Source of the DNA: Paraspadella gotoi | Taxonomy: Eukaryota; Chaetognatha | Direction of reading: 5' to 3' | Assembly: GCA_051294375.1 (NCBI GenBank) | Contig: CM119266.1 | Coordinates: 11,881,180 to 11,945,179 of the forward strand | DNA length: 64,000 nucleotides | Shown: positions 11,352-23,452 of the stretch, in pieces | Layout: each line of letters opens with the position of its first letter | How positions within the stretch are numbered: position 1 is the first letter of the stretch | Program-made: the position numbers and the translations under genes | The notes under the pieces: generated by a model | Database searches by the model: none | What the model was told of the DNA's origin: nothing | What the model saw: the letters and a program-made list of their open reading frames with translations, nothing else

Positions 11352-11659
11352 CTCCTCTCCTCCTTCTCTCCTCATCTTCTCCTCTCTCTCTCTCTCTCGT
11401 CTCTCTCCTTCTCTCTCTTTCTCCTCTCTTCCACTTCGAGTATCGGAAATCCATTCCATTCGGCCACGCCCACCGAAACGTCGTGATGACCGTTCGCACG
11501 AGGAGAAAAAGGAGGGAATCTATTCATTAATTATTCTTCTTTTTATCGTTTTCTGTCTAAATACGGAATTTTCGTTTCCGCTCGCGGCTGTGACTCGCTT
11601 TTGCTCTCATCTCCACTCTTTAATGTTTTTGTTTCAGTGATTCATTTCTCTCCACGACA

Positions 11660-11709
11660 TCTTCTCTTCTCTCTCTCGCTATTTCACTCTCTCTCTCTTC
11701 TCTCTCTCT

Positions 11710-11761
<52 letters not shown>

Positions 11762-12675
11762 CTTCTCTCTCTCTCGTCTCTCTCTCTCTATCTCGTTTCC
11801 CCAAGAATCCTCCACCAAATGTACGGCCTACGATAAACGGAAGCGCCTCACATTTCCGCGACAATAATCTCCTCCGGTTTTGTGGCCTCTAGTCTTCCCG
11901 TTCTCCTACCCGTTCTCTCACGAATCTCCTTCCGTTTCTCCATTCTTCCCCGTATCGAGAGGACACTTATAGCGGAGTCGCTCAGTTCGTCTGTACTGCG
12001 GTCGTTTGCCGAATTTCAGAGTCACTATCGACGATGGAAAGATGGCATAGGACGGATGGATTATGCTCTTTGATGGAATCCGCTTCTTTTCTTTCCTTTC
12101 TTGTAACCTTTGCACCTTCTACTGAATGTACTCTTTGACAAAATTACTTTCTTCATATTGTAATCATCCGCCCTTCATTCTCTCTCTTTTTTATAGTTAT
12201 ATAGTAATTTTATAGTTATAGTTTTAAAAGAAACGTTAGATTGTTGAATAAAATTGAAACAATTGAAGTAATTTCAAATTTGTAATTGCAAGAGCGCACT
12301 TTAATTTACTCCATTAATTATATCAAATGTTTTTTATTTCGTCATTCCCACCGAGAAGGTTTCTTTCTTTTTAATCTTCCTTCTTCCTTGCCCCTTAACG
12401 ACTTACCTCTCTTTTCTCTTTCACATCGAGATATAAACTTAAAAAGCAATATTCCCAAATCGTCCATCGCGCAATAAACTCCCCTTCGTGCGCCTCGCCC
12501 ACCTCAAATCCCGCAAATCTTTTCCGTCTCGTTTAAACTTACCTTTCTTCGCCTCGTTCGAATCCCCGGCGTCGATTACCCTTTTATAGTTCATATGCGC
12601 TGCCAGTCGGGCCGACCTCGACGGGGTTTCTCTAGGCCTGTCTCGGTTCCCCGTCCTTTCCTTGTTTCTTCTCTC

Positions 12676-12729
<54 letters not shown>

Positions 12730-12871
12730 CTCTCCTCCTCTCTCTCTGCTCTCTCTCTCTCTCTCTTCTCTCGGCTGTTACCATTCAACCTTTTTCGCAT
12801 ACAGCGTTTTCACTTCTCCGGCGTCTCTCCTCTTATCTCTTTGGCCTCATCCACTCGCACTGAGAGAGGGG

Positions 12872-12908
<37 letters not shown>

Positions 12909-12909
12909 G

Positions 12910-12958
<49 letters not shown>

Positions 12959-12960
12959 AA
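11660..12960. repeat. CT arrays within copy 1
   Basis: Arrays lie at about 11660-11790, 12667-12770 and 12876-12955. The counterpart of the first is hidden in the 555-N gap of copy 2. The counterpart of the last two is a single clean CT array at 19715-19795, with the sequence between them missing there. Confidence 0.85.
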
Positions 12961-13314
12961 TCTTACCTAGAGACCGCGCAAACGTCTCACTCCATCACGA
13001 TCACCCCGAGCTTGAAATGCACTCGACTCATCCTTTCTCGCCGGACACACCGCGTCTTAAACTCACTCGAACGTGAACCCTTGGCAGAAATTGATTCGTC
13101 TTCTCCTGGGTCCACCTCCATCGACGCCTAGCATGACCCTATTCGCCTCTTACCATCAGAATGTCCTCTCTATCCATCAAAATCCCCCCAACGTCATTTC
13201 CGCAAATCCAGCCTTCTCCCTTTTTATTCATTACTCATACCTTTAAAGCCTTAAGTCGTTCTCTCTCACGACTCATACCTCGGGCAGTTTTCTCCAATGA
13301 GGTTTTCACAACTC

Positions 13315-13434
13315 ATGAAATTGGTACAACCAATATAAAGAATTATCCATTCGTTTAATTAAATAAGCTATTTTGCCCCCTGACTTGGACAAGCTTTGGT
13401 GGTTTAAGGCCTCTTTCACTCTTACAAGATATTA
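13315..13434 (+). repeat. Dispersed ~110-bp repeat, copy a
   Basis: It begins ATGAAATTGGTACAACCAA and contains GGTGGTTTAAGGCCTC, ending near CTCTTACAAGATA. Related copies lie at 20173-20290 (the duplicate), 38351-38465 and 38674-38773. The last two differ from this one at a few fixed positions such as GGACAGG versus GGACAAG. Its length and dispersal fit a SINE or other short non-autonomous element. No family is recognised. Confidence 0.7.
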
Positions 13435-14239
13435 TTTTTTTTTTCTCGAACAGTTCCTCAAAATACTGTTCATTTATTGTTTGTATTAGTTAGATATATT
13501 TTTTTCTGTATATTTTGTCGCTTATTCTTTTTAATACGTTCCTATTTCCTAACATTCTTACGACCTTTCATAAATTTCTATCTTTCATATTATTTTTTAC
13601 CTTCGCACCTTTTTTTATTTCTTTTTCCTTTTCAATTTGACTTCAGATGTCAGCGTCGGTCGTCTCTTTCCTCACTTAATCCCCCAGCACAACTTACCCC
13701 TGAGACAACCAACCCCCCACTCCCCGACCCTTCCCCCTCAATGACCATCGGGATCCAATTTTCACGCGGCATCGCCTCTTCTCCGACGACGTCGTTCGTC
13801 GTTCGTCTCTTCTCCTTTCCGAAGATGTCGTTTTTTTCGAGAAGCTTCGCCCGGGTTTTAGACAAAAGACAAACGGCCGAACACGTTGTTTACAAGGCCC
13901 AGCGATGGAGAGGAGAAAGAGAGAGGAGAAGCTTGTTAACAATTATAGAGGATAAAATATAAGAAGAATGATATTAGTATAAAATTATTAAATTTTTCTG
14001 TTTACCCATAATTGATCAAATTTGTATGATTATTATGAAAGTTCACCATTCTATCGCCTCCACCGTCGACTCGTATGAAAACAAATCTAGAAATGTTAAG
14101 AAAGAGGTAAAAAGGCGAGCAATATTGCGCAGTGGATGTTGGAATAACGCCAGAGAGAGGGGAAAAAGAGGAGAGAGAGAGAGAGAAGAGAGGAGAGATG
14201 AGAGAGAGAGAAGAAGAGGAGAGAGAGAGAGTAAGGTGA

Positions 14240-14605
14240 GTGAGAGTAAAACAAGAACGGTAATTCCAATGTGTTGCGCCGCAGTGACTTTATTTTTATG
14301 ATCACATGAATATGACATGACATGACTAAAAAAACTTTTTTTGCTGTGTATTTATGACATGCACTGCATCAAAATTCTGTCTTTCATTCTTTATAGGTTA
14401 AGGAATTCCTGAAGGCTGTGCGAGCAGTCCCTTAGATTTGAGGTTTTTCATCTTAACAAATGAGCAACCAAACTATAGACAAATTGTATGCATTTTTAAC
14501 TTAAGTGGGGAAAGACCGACGGACAGACATACCGACGGACCGACAAACCGACAGGAAAGTGACTTATAGAGTTTCTCGCGAGTACTCGCGGCGGAACTAA
14601 AAAAA
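14240..14605 (+). mobile_element. Dispersed ~350-bp element, copy a
   Basis: Landmarks in order are GAACGGTAATTCCAATGTG, a TGACATGACATGAC run, ATGCATTTTTAAC, a tract of GACC/GACGG units, and a palindromic CGCGAGTACTCGCG close to the end followed by AACTAAAAA. The same landmarks recur at 21114-21478 and, on the opposite strand, at 42112-42440. Presence in both orientations at a distant site marks it as a dispersed element, probably non-autonomous and of unknown class. Confidence 0.65.
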
Positions 14606-14675
14606 AATACAGAAAAGGGGGTTAATGGGAAGGAATGGAACGATAAGAAATCGAGAAAGGGCAAGAGTGGGGTGG

Positions 14676-15170
14676 GGGGTCCAGTCGTTCTCGCTCGGTA
14701 TCGAGCCCTGTAATATTTTCCATCATCACCCTACTAAGCTCTAAATAGTGTAGTTGTTCTGGCTCGGTAGCAAGGCCCTGTGATATTTCGGTCATCCACT
14801 CTATTAAGCTCTTATAGTGAAGTCGTTCTGGCTTGGTAGCAAAGCCCTGTGATATTTTCCATCATGCACCTACTAAGCTCTATAGTGTAGTTTTCTGGCT
14901 TGGTAGCGAAGCCCTGTGATATTTTCCATCATCCACCCTACTAAGCTCTAATAGTGTAGTTGTTCCAGCTTGGTAGGAAGGCCCTGTGATATTTGCCATC
15001 ATCCACGCCTACTAAACTCTTATAGTGTAGTTGTTCTTGACTTGGTAGCGAGGCCCTTTTATTTTTTACTGTCATTCTCCCCACTAAGCTCATATAGTGT
15101 TAGTCGTTCTGCCTTGGTAGAGAGCCTTGTGATATTTTCCGTCATCCACCCTACTAAGCTCTTAATCGTT
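14676..15170 (+). repeat. 70-bp minisatellite, copy 1, seven units, irregular period
   Basis: The units carry the core GCCCTGTGATATTTTCC and CTACTAAGCTCT. The cores start at 14705, 14775, 14844, 14911, 14981, 15053 and 15124, so the spacing is 70, 69, 67, 70, 72 and 71. The matching array at 21566 keeps exactly 70 throughout. Confidence 0.93.
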
Positions 15171-15601
15171 GGGGTGGCGAATTGGGGTAGAGAGAAAGGG
15201 GGAAAGAAGACGATTGTGTTTATAGGATTACAAAAAAAAAAAGAAAAGGAAAAAGACGTTGGAAGTTGATACTCGGAAGGGGAACGAAAAGGAAAAAAAA
15301 ACTCGTTTTTATTTCTTTTTTATTCGACTTTAGTGGAAATTACATCATTGATTTTCCGTCGAAAAAATCGTCGGCGCCATCTTTTTGAATAGGGACGACG
15401 ACGATGAGAACGATGACGACGATAACGACGCCTGCTGCGTGAAGCTAATGATTTCCTTTTTGAATGTAGTTATTTAAGACCACTCAAGTCTCGTGAAGCT
15501 AAAGAAATACAAAAAGAATTATATTTCAGACGGTAAAAATTTATTTATACACAAGAGAGTGAAGAGCAGGAGAATCTTGATCTCAATTCGGTTTGTAAAC
15601 T

Positions 15602-16440
15602 TTGACTAAAGTAAAACGCTCAAATACGATGAGAAAGACGACGACGACGACGACGACGACGACGCAGACGAGAACGACGATATTGACGACGAAGGAAACC
15701 ACGAAACAACAACGACGACTTCGACGAAAACGACGGCGAAGACGACGACGACGAAACGACGACGATTACAAAGTCGCAGATGACAAAGGTGATATGAACG
15801 ACGACGACAACAAATAACACGACGAAAATGACGACGACGTCGATGACAAAAACCAAGATACGACGACGACGACGAAGCAACGACAACTCTACAAAGTCGC
15901 AGCTGACAAAAGAGTTGATGTAAACGTCAACGACAAACGAAATAACACGACACAAAAAATGACGACGACTACGACAAAAAATCAAGAAACAAACGACGAC
16001 GACGACGACGAAACAACGACGATGACGACGTCGAAATCTAAAGGTAAATCCTCCTGTCAAAGAAACCCTCCTCCCCTCGAGCCAAAGAAATATCGTCGAC
16101 GCGTAACGCTCTCCTCGGAGCCGTAATCTCTCCGTCGAAACCAGGGGGCGCCAACGAAGTCGCGGCCGCTAACTGTGCCGTCAGGTGGCGAAAGATGGCA
16201 ACAGATGGCGTCGATTGACGGGAAATGGCGACGACGATATGATGACACGATTGTTACACGACGAGGACGATGGCGGCTTTCGTTGAGTTCGTCCCGCATT
16301 TATGAAGACGATCTGACAAAAACGACAATGACGATAAACCACGACGACGAAGGCGACGACAGCGAAGACGATAATAACACTACGACAACGACGACAACGA
16401 CGACCAAAGCGAATCTCACGTCGCGACTCTTGACGTTTGA
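15602..16440. repeat. Degenerate (ACG)n/(GAC)n array
   Basis: Long stretches of ACG/GAC triplets alternate with GAAAC, AACAAC and TGACAAA variants, including a near-duplicated unit (CAAAGTCGCAG-TGACAAA at about 15770 and 15894). Thr/Lys/Asp-rich frames on plus and Val/Phe/Arg-rich frames on minus stay open because of triplet periodicity. The final part (16080-16300) is more complex and CpG-rich. Confidence 0.88.
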
Positions 16441-16503
16441 CCGAAAAGGTCGACGTTTTCGTCAGGACGCGAGATTTCGCTGTCGAGGATGCATATTTCC
16501 GGT

Positions 16504-16530
16504 TCCTCTCTCTCTCTCCTCTCTCTCTCT

Positions 16531-16570
<40 letters not shown>

Positions 16571-16610
16571 TCTCTCCTCTCTCTCTCTCTCTTTTTTCTC
16601 TTGTCTTTTC
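16504..16610. repeat. (CT)n microsatellite
   Basis: A CT array with its duplicate at 23370-23455. The copies differ in interruptions (CTCATTCTC and CTCATCTC are present here only). Confidence 0.9.
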
Positions 16611-17238
16611 TCTCTTTCCTACCACCTTCATTTTTTCCTCCAGTCCCAATTCTCATTCTTAAGAATCTAAATTCATCTCCACCACTCCCTCCCACTCCTC
16701 AGCTAAAGATTTTTTCGTCACCCTAGGGTCAATTCCTCAATCCTTTATTCTCCCCCGTTCGCGTTTTTCCATCCACCCATTTGGACTCCCAAGTCCGCGT
16801 TCGAATCCGCGGGACGCGCCGGCGTTATTCTCGTCGCCTTCGAAAACGCGAGTCGACACTTTTCTCCGTTTTAGATCTCCTGGCCGAGTCGTCGTTGTGT
16901 TGTTGTCTTGTTGTTATCGGTAGGAGTCCGTCTTTAGTTATTTTGGGAAAAAGTCCTTTCCTGCTTCTCGGATGCTTGGACAACGCGAGTCGAGGGACTC
17001 AACATAAGAGGAAGGAAAAAAAAGGCAACACATGACGAGTTCTTTCTTTTCACAACTTTTTTTTTGTTTTCTCAATATGTTTTCCCCGTTTTGTTTTTTT
17101 TTTCGTGTTTATTCATGTTTTCTCTTCTTTTTCTTCCTCCTCTTATCCACTTTCCTTTCCTCCCTTATCCATCAACTTCTTCTCGCGTTTCTCATTTTCT
17201 TTTTTACTCTTCGCCGACAGGTGGTTCCATTTCTTTAG

Positions 17239-17684
17239 AGATGGGCAAGATGACTGCGTCCTCTGATTCGAGAGTTCGGTGGACTCCCTGTGAGTCATTG
17301 CCTGCTAACACTACGTCGTCACTTGCCCCTAGAGATTTTCCGTGCGTAGACTGGATCTTTTCCATGACCGAGTACTGCGCCCTCTCCGGTAGCTTGATCC
17401 GAATCCGTCAAGGAACATGGTTTTGTCTTTGGAAACATACCTGGTCCAGCACAGATCAAGGGGAAGTATTATATAGAACTATCATCGAAGGAGTCAAATA
17501 TTACGCTCTGTATATCGGACTCACTTTAGGTTACCCGTACCCTGGGGCGCCTGGGTCTGGCGCTCCAGATACCATTCAAGTCCAGAAGGGTCGCATTCCA
17601 CTGGCGCCAAGCGTTGGGTCATCCCGCAACCCAGTGCCCCGAAGGCACGGTCCGTACGGATGTACTTATATCTACAAGCTATGA
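17239..17684 (+). CDS. Orphan open frame, possible exon
   Basis: One plus frame stays open for about 148 codons from an acceptor-like TTTCTTTAG (AG at 17237-17238) to a TGA at 17682-17684. Composition is balanced, unlike the pyrimidine-rich DNA on its left. Starting at the ATG at 17241 the product begins Met-Gly-Lys-Met. It contains five Cys, several Trp (FCLWKHTW), a Gly/Pro-rich YPYPGAPGSGAP segment and a C-terminal Arg-rich and Tyr-rich tail. Upstream in-frame sequence is T-rich and probably not coding. The frame lies in the ~840 bp that separate the two copies of the 6-kb duplication and has no counterpart in copy 2. I recognise no domain. It may be a terminal exon, part of a mobile element, or chance. 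Confidence 0.33.
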
Positions 17685-17689
17685 AGAAG

Positions 17690-18074
17690 AGATGTGAACG
17701 TGCGTTGTGAAGCGGGATTCATTTCATCTCATCTCTCTTCGCTTGGCGCCCTCGCGATCATTGCTTTTCCAAATACTCTCGTTTGCCCGATCTTAATACC
17801 TTACTTTGTTTTTTTCACAACATATTGTATCTGTCAAGATCTTTATAAGTTTGGTTCCCCGCTGTGTTGTTTCCGCCTTGTTTCGTAAATCAAATTCCAC
17901 CAGTTTTCTTTTAAATATCTCCGTTTCCCTGTTGTTCCTCGGATATCCAATGCCGTCTCCTACTCATTATTTTCTCTCCTTTTACCCCTCTCCGCAATTG
18001 TTCCCGTCGTAATTTAAGACTTCCGAGTCTTTCACCAATCGCCCACATCGAGAGAATTTACCAAGTCGGATATT
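17690..18074. other. Unique spacer between the duplicated blocks
   Basis: This is unique DNA with no matching sequence seen elsewhere in the window. No gene or repeat is recognised. Confidence 0.4.
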
Positions 18075-18275
18075 ACTCTCTCTTCCACTTCGAAAGTATC
18101 GGAAATCCGATTCCATTCGGCCACGCCCACCGAAACGTCGTGATGACCCGTTCGCCCGAGGAGAAAAAGGAGGGAATCTATTCATTAATTATTCTTCTTT
18201 TTATCGTTTTCTGTCTAAATAGCGGGAATTTCTGTTTTTCCGCTCGCGGCTGTGACTCGCTTTTGCTCTCACTCT

Positions 18276-18830
18276 NNNNNNNNNNNNNNNNNNNNNNNNN
18301 NNNNNNNNNNNNNNNNNNNNNNNNNNNNNNNNNNNNNNNNNNNNNNNNNNNNNNNNNNNNNNNNNNNNNNNNNNNNNNNNNNNNNNNNNNNNNNNNNNNN
18401 NNNNNNNNNNNNNNNNNNNNNNNNNNNNNNNNNNNNNNNNNNNNNNNNNNNNNNNNNNNNNNNNNNNNNNNNNNNNNNNNNNNNNNNNNNNNNNNNNNNN
18501 NNNNNNNNNNNNNNNNNNNNNNNNNNNNNNNNNNNNNNNNNNNNNNNNNNNNNNNNNNNNNNNNNNNNNNNNNNNNNNNNNNNNNNNNNNNNNNNNNNNN
18601 NNNNNNNNNNNNNNNNNNNNNNNNNNNNNNNNNNNNNNNNNNNNNNNNNNNNNNNNNNNNNNNNNNNNNNNNNNNNNNNNNNNNNNNNNNNNNNNNNNNN
18701 NNNNNNNNNNNNNNNNNNNNNNNNNNNNNNNNNNNNNNNNNNNNNNNNNNNNNNNNNNNNNNNNNNNNNNNNNNNNNNNNNNNNNNNNNNNNNNNNNNNN
18801 NNNNNNNNNNNNNNNNNNNNNNNNNNNNNN
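18276..18830. other. Assembly gap, 555 N
   Basis: Both flanks align to copy 1 at about 11610 and 11820. The sequence missing here is therefore represented there by about 210 bp of mostly CT repeat, so the stated gap size appears overestimated, or copy 1 is contracted. Confidence 0.95.
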
Positions 18831-19710
18831 GTACGGCCTACGATAAACGGAAGCGCCTCACATTTCCGCCGACAATAATCTCCTCCGGTTTTGTGGCCTG
18901 AGTTCTTCCCGTTCTCCTACCCGTTCTCTCACCGAATCTCCTTCCGGTTCTCCCAGTTCTCCCCGTATCGAGAGGACGACCTTTATAGCGGAGTCGCTCA
19001 GTTCGTCTGTACTGCGGTCGTTTTGCCGAATTTCCAAGAGTCACTTATCGACGATGGAAAGATGGACGGATGGACGGATGGATTCTGCCTCTTTGATGGA
19101 ATCCGCTTCGTTTTCTTTTCCTTTTCTCGTAACCTTTGCACCTTCTACTGAATGTACTCTTTGACAAAATTACTTTCTTCATTATTGTAATCATCCGCTC
19201 CTTCATTCTCTCTCTTTTTTATAGTTATATAGTAATTGTTATAGTTATAGTTTTAAAGAGAAAGCGTTAGATTGTTGAATAAAATTGAAACAATTGAAGT
19301 AATTTCAAATTTGTAATTTGCAAGAGCGCACTTTAATTTACTCCATTAAGTTATATTCAAATGTTTTTTATTTCGTCATTCCCACCGAGAAGTTTCTTTT
19401 TCTTTTTAATCTTCTTCTTCCTTGCCCCTTAACCGACCTTACCTCTCTTATTCTCTCTTTTCACATCGAGATATAAACTTAAAAAGCAAATATTCCCAAA
19501 TCGTCCATCGCGCAATAAACTCCCCTTCGTGCGCCTCGCCCACCTCAAATCCCGCAAGTCGTTTTCCGTCTCGTTTGGCGAAACTTACCTTTTCTTCGCC
19601 TCGTTCGAATCCCCGGCGTCGATTTTACCTTTTTATAGTTCATATGCGCTGCCAGGTCGGGCCGACCTCGACGGGGTTTCGTCTAGGCCTGTCTCGGTTC
19701 CCCGTCTTCC

Positions 19711-19714
<4 letters not shown>

Positions 19715-19795
<81 letters not shown>
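19715..19795. repeat. Pure (CT)n microsatellite
   Basis: About 40 uninterrupted CT units, corresponding to the broken arrays at 12667-12955 in copy 1. Confidence 0.95.
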
Positions 19796-19798
<3 letters not shown>

Positions 19799-20172
19799 TT
19801 CTCATCTTACCTAGAGACCGGCGCCAAACGTCTCACTCCATCACGATCACCCCGAGCTTGAAATGCAACTCGACTCATTCCTTTCTCGCCGGGACACACC
19901 GCGTCTTAAACTCACTCGAACGTGAACCCTTGGCAGAAATTGATTCGTCTTCATCCCTGGGTCCACCTCCATCGACCCTAGCAATGACCCTATTCGCCTC
20001 TTATCCATCAGAATGTCCTCTCTATCCATCAAAATCCCTCAACGTCATTTCCGCAAATCCAGCCTTCTCCCTTTTTATTCATTACTCATAACCTTTAAAG
20101 CCTTAAGTCGTTCTCTCTCACGACTCATACCTCCGGGGGCAGTTTTTCTCCAATGGAAGTTTTCACTAACTC

Positions 20173-20290
20173 ATGAAATTGGTACAACCAATATAAGAAT
20201 TATCCATTCGTTTAATAAATAAGCTATTTTGCCCCTGACTTTGGACAAGCTTTGGTGGTTTAAGGCCTCTTTCACTCTTACAAGATATTA
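20173..20290 (+). repeat. Dispersed ~110-bp repeat, copy b
   Basis: The duplicate of the copy at 13315, differing by single-base indels only. Confidence 0.7.
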
Positions 20291-21050
20291 TTTTTTTTTC
20301 TCGAACAGTTCCTCAAAATACTGTTCATTTATTGTTTGTATTAGTAGATATATATTTTCTGTATATTTTGTCGCTTATTTCTTTTTTAATACGTTCCTAT
20401 TTCCTAACATTCTTACGACCTTTCATAATTTCTCAGTTCTTTCATATTATTTTTTCTACCTTCGCACCTTTTTTATTTTCTTTTTTCCTTTTCAATTTGA
20501 CTTCAGATGTCAGCGTCGGTCGTCTCTTTCCTCACTTAATCCCCCAGCACAACTTACCCCTGAGACAACCAACCCCCCACTCCCCGACCCTTCCCCCTCA
20601 ATGACCATCGGGATCCAATTTCACGCGGCATCGCCTCTTCTCCGACGACGTCGTTCGTCGTTCGTCTTTCTCCTTTCCGAAAGATGTCGGTTTTCGAGAA
20701 GCTTCGCCCGGGTTTTAGACAAAAGACAAACGGCCGAACACGTTGTTTACAAGGCAGCGATGGAGAGGAGAAAGAGAGGGAGAGAGCCTTGTTTAAACAT
20801 ATTATAGGAGGATAAAATATAAGAAGAATGATATTACGTATAAAATTATTAAATTTCTTGTTTACCATAATGTATCAAAATTTGTATGATAATTATGAAA
20901 GTTCACGATCCTATCGCCTCCACCGTCGACTCGTATGAAAACAAATCTAGAAATGTTAAAAGAGTAATGTGCATAATAACGCGAAATGAAAAAAAAAATG
21001 TGCGAGCAATATTGCGCAGTGGATGTTGGTAATAACGCCAGAGAGAGGGG

Positions 21051-21054
<4 letters not shown>

Positions 21055-21107
<53 letters not shown>
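21055..21107. repeat. (GA)n microsatellite
   Basis: Uninterrupted GA. The counterpart in copy 1 (14155-14235) is longer and irregular (AAGAG, GATGAG interruptions). Confidence 0.93.
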
Positions 21108-21108
<1 letters not shown>

Positions 21109-21113
21109 AGTGA

Positions 21114-21478
21114 GTGAGAGTAAAACAAGAACGGTAATTCCAATGTGTTGCGCCGCAGTGACTTTATTTTTATGATCACATGATATGACATGACATGACT
21201 AAAAAACTTTTTTTGCCTGTGTATTTATGACATGCACTGCATCAAAATTCTGTCTTTCATTCTTTATAGTTTTAGGAATTCCTGAAGGCTGTGCGAGCAG
21301 TCCCTTAGATTTGAGGTTTTTTCTATCTTAACAAATGAGCAACCAACTATAGACAAATTGTATGCATTTTTAACTTAAGTGGGAAAGACCGACGGACAGA
21401 CATACCGACGGACCGACAAACCGACAGAAAAGTGACTTATAGAGTTTCTCCGCGAGTACTCGCGGCGGAACTAAAAAA
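21114..21478 (+). mobile_element. Dispersed ~350-bp element, copy b
   Basis: The same landmarks as at 14240, including the CGCGAGTACTCGCG palindrome near 21451-21464. Confidence 0.65.
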
Positions 21479-21549
21479 AATACAGAAAAGGGGGTTAATG
21501 GGAAGGAATGGAACCGATAAGAAATCGAGAAAAGGGCAAGAGTGGGGTG

Positions 21550-22042
21550 GGGGGTCCAGTCGTTCTCGCTCGGTATCGAGGCCCTGTAATATTTTCCATC
21601 ATCCACCCTACTAAGCTCTAATAGTGTAGTTGTTCTGGCTCGGTAGCAAGGCCCTGTGATATTTTCGGTCATCCACTCTATTAAGCTCTTATAGTGAAGT
21701 CGTTCTGGCTTGGTAGCAAAGCCCTGTGATATTTTCCATCATGCACCCTACTAAGCTCTTATAGTGTAGTTGTTCTGGCTTGGTAGCGAGACCCTGTGAT
21801 ATTTTCCATCATCCACCCTACTAAGCTCTAATAGTGTAGTTGTTCCAGCTTGGTAGGAAGGCCCTGTGATATTTGCCATCATCCACCCTACTAAGCTCTT
21901 ATAGTGTAGTTGTTCTGACTTGGTAGCGAGGCCCTTTTATTTTTTACTGTCATCCTCCCCACTAAGCTCATATAGTGTAGTCGTTCTGCCTTGGTAGAGA
22001 GCCTTGTGATATTTTCCGTCATCCACCCTACTAAGCTCTTAT
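21550..22042 (+). repeat. 70-bp minisatellite, copy 2, seven units, exact period
   Basis: Core GCCCTGTGAT positions are 21581, 21651, 21721, 21791, 21861, 21931 and 22001, so all six intervals are exactly 70 bp. Units differ by substitutions such as CTAATAG/CTTATAG and GGCTTGG/GGCTCGG. No open frame runs through. Confidence 0.95.
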
Positions 22043-22504
22043 CGTGGGGTGGCGATTGGGGGTAGAAGAGAAAGGGGGAAAGAGAGACGATTGTGTTTAT
22101 AGGATTACAAAAAAAAAAAGAAAAGGAAAAAGACGTTGGAAGTTGATACTCGGAAGTGGGAAGAAGAAGGAAAAAAAAACTCGTTTTTTATTTCCTTTTT
22201 TATTCGACTTTAGTGGAAATTACATCATTGATTTTCCGTCGAAAAAAATCGTCGGCGCCATCTTTTGAATAGGGGGACGACGACGATGAGAACGATGACG
22301 ACGATAACGACGCCTGCTGCGTGAAGCTAATGATTTCCTTTTGAATGTAAGTAATTTAAGACCACTCAAGTCTCGTGAAGCTAAAGAAATACAAAAAGAA
22401 TTATATTCAGACGGTAAAAATTTATTTATACACAAGAAGTAAGAGCAGGAGAATCTTGATCTCAATTCGGTTGTAAACTTTGACTAAAAGTAAAACGCTC
22501 AAAT

Positions 22505-23300
22505 TACGATGAGAAAGACGACGACGACGACGACGACGACGCAGACGAGAACGACGATATTGACGACGAAGGAAACCACGAAACAACAACGACGACTTCG
22601 ACGAAAACGACGGCGAAGACGACGACGACGAAACGACGACGATTACAAAGTCGCAGATGACAAAGGTGATATGAACGACGACGACAACAAATAACACGAC
22701 GAAAATGATGACGACGTCGATGACAAAAACCAAGATACGACGACGACGACGAAGCAACGACAACTCTACAAAGTCGCAGCTGACAAAGGTGATGTAAACG
22801 TCAACGACAACAAATAACACGACAAAAATGACGACGACTACGACAAAAAATCAAGAAACAACGACGACGACGACGAAACAACGACGATGACGACGTCGAA
22901 TCTAAAGGTAAATCCTCCTGTCAAAGAAACCCTCTCCCCTCGAGCCAAAGAAATATCGTCGACGCGTAACGCTCTCCTCGGAGCCGTAAATCTCTCCGTC
23001 GAAACCAGGTGGCGCCAACGAAGTCGCGGCCGCGTAACTGTGCCGTCAGGTGGCGAAAGATGGCAACAGATGGCGTCGATTGACGGGAATGGCGACGACG
23101 ATGATGACGACGATTGTTACACGACGAGGACGATGGCGGCTTTCGTTGAGTTCGTCCCGCATTTTATGAAGACGATCTTGACAAAAACGACAATGACGAT
23201 AACCACGACGACGAAGGCGACGACAGCGAAGACGATAATAACGACGACAACGACGACAACGACGACCAAGAGCGAATCTCACGTCGCGACTCTTGACGTT
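22505..23300. repeat. Degenerate (ACG)n/(GAC)n array, copy 2
   Basis: Counterpart of 15602-16440 with fewer breaks in the triplet phase. Flanking sequence encodes nothing I recognise. Confidence 0.88.
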
Positions 23301-23368
23301 TGACCGAAAAGGTCGACGTTTTCGTCCAGACGCGAGATTTCGCTGTCGAGGATGCATATTTCCGGTTC

Positions 23369-23452
<84 letters not shown>

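Larger units (their letters stand above)
11422..17236. repeat. Duplicated ~6 kb block, copy 1
   Basis: This block matches 18075-24082 in the same order and orientation throughout. Differences are overwhelmingly one- or two-base indels, often in homopolymers, with few substitutions. One clear block difference exists: copy 2 has about 25-30 extra bases near 20955-20995. The block holds CT arrays, a dispersed ~110-bp repeat, a dispersed ~350-bp element, a 70-bp minisatellite and a long ACG array. Homology stops sharply at 17236, where a TTTCTTTAG acceptor-like sequence abuts the orphan frame at 17239. It could be a real recent duplication, a haplotype placed in tandem, or a long-read gap-fill artefact. 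I favour the last two. Confidence 0.85.

Noticed and set aside
15602-16060. Thr/Lys-rich and Val/Phe-rich frames as proteins
   Set aside because: Produced by (ACG)n periodicity; the frames differ between the two copies of the block because of indels.
16795-16815. T-arm-like CCGCGTTCGAATCCGCGG as a tRNA gene
   Set aside because: No acceptor stem, D arm or anticodon arm around it, and the other copy (23641) differs by indels; it is just a CpG-rich hairpin.
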